Part shown: in pieces, positions 5,648-5,660 of the stretch
Numbering within the stretch: the first letter of the stretch is position 1
How the letters are laid out: every line of letters begins with the position of its first letter
Source: Gemmatimonadota bacterium
Lineage (GTDB): Bacteria; Gemmatimonadota; Gemmatimonadetes; Gemmatimonadales; GWC2-71-9
Assembly (NCBI GenBank): GCA_027294815.1
Contig: JAPULP010000144.1
Location: 1 to 5,660 of the forward strand
Reading direction: 5' to 3'
Length of the DNA: 5,660 bases
Translations under genes and position numbers: made by a program
The notes under the pieces: generated by a model
The model's database searches: none
Seen by the model: the letters and a program-made list of their open reading frames with translations, nothing else
What the model was told of the DNA's origin: nothing

Positions 5648-5660
5648 ATGAACACAAGAT
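5648..5660 (+). CDS. Start of an unidentified gene, cut by the window end
   Basis: ATG at 5648 is followed by AAC ACA AGA (M-N-T-R) and then the window ends. A strong GGAGG lies five bases upstream (5638-5642), which is the main support for a real start. Four residues do not allow identification. The hairpin over the ribosome binding site suggests regulated translation. Confidence 0.6.

Overview
The window is GC-rich bacterial chromosomal DNA. It holds one tRNA, five complete protein genes and the first codons of a sixth. No plasmid, phage, transposase or CRISPR signature is visible. The gene styles (an exported creatinase-type M24 peptidase, a D-threonine aldolase/D-serine dehydratase-like enzyme, a GxxExxY protein, and intergenic TAACACC and CTCTGTG repeats) resemble environmental phyla such as Gemmatimonadota, Acidobacteriota or Planctomycetota. 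That placement is an inference; no gene here fixes the phylum.

Left part (1-735): tRNA-Asn(GUU) at 59-131 is followed by a strong rho-independent terminator at 150-184. A small PD-(D/E)XK-fold gene of the GxxExxY family (307-672) comes next. It is tightly enclosed by inverted copies of a CTCTGTG-type repeat, so gene plus repeats look like one cassette. The inner repeat units supply its Shine-Dalgarno sequence on the left and overlap its stop codon on the right. A terminator at 702-733 serves the converging minus-strand gene, and its U tract comes from the A-rich edge of the right-hand repeat.

Middle part (736-2974): two minus-strand genes. One is a 472-aa group II PLP-dependent decarboxylase (2817-1399). 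The other is a 151-aa Hsp20 small heat shock protein (1216-761), 182 bases downstream. I see no convincing promoter or terminator in that 182-base gap, although hsp20 probably has its own promoter. The 157-base divergent gap 2818-2974 contains a third, geneless copy of the CTCTGTG repeat.

Right part (2975-5660): two plus-strand genes that may be co-transcribed. They encode an exported M24 metallopeptidase of the Xaa-Pro aminopeptidase/creatinase type and a PLP-dependent D-threonine aldolase/D-serine dehydratase-like enzyme. Between them lies a 13-bp perfect inverted repeat of the TAACACC type, ending only five bases before a GTG start that has no Shine-Dalgarno sequence. After the second gene comes a C-rich repeat element, then a 10-bp GC-rich stem whose right arm is the ribosome binding site of a new gene starting at 5648 and cut by the window end.

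Functionally, the two PLP enzymes and the peptidase suggest amino-acid and peptide catabolism, but nothing ties them into one defined pathway. The least ordinary content is the non-coding DNA: the repeat-enclosed GxxExxY cassette, the repeat that replaces a ribosome binding site at 4324-4368, and the stem occluding the ribosome binding site at 5606-5642.
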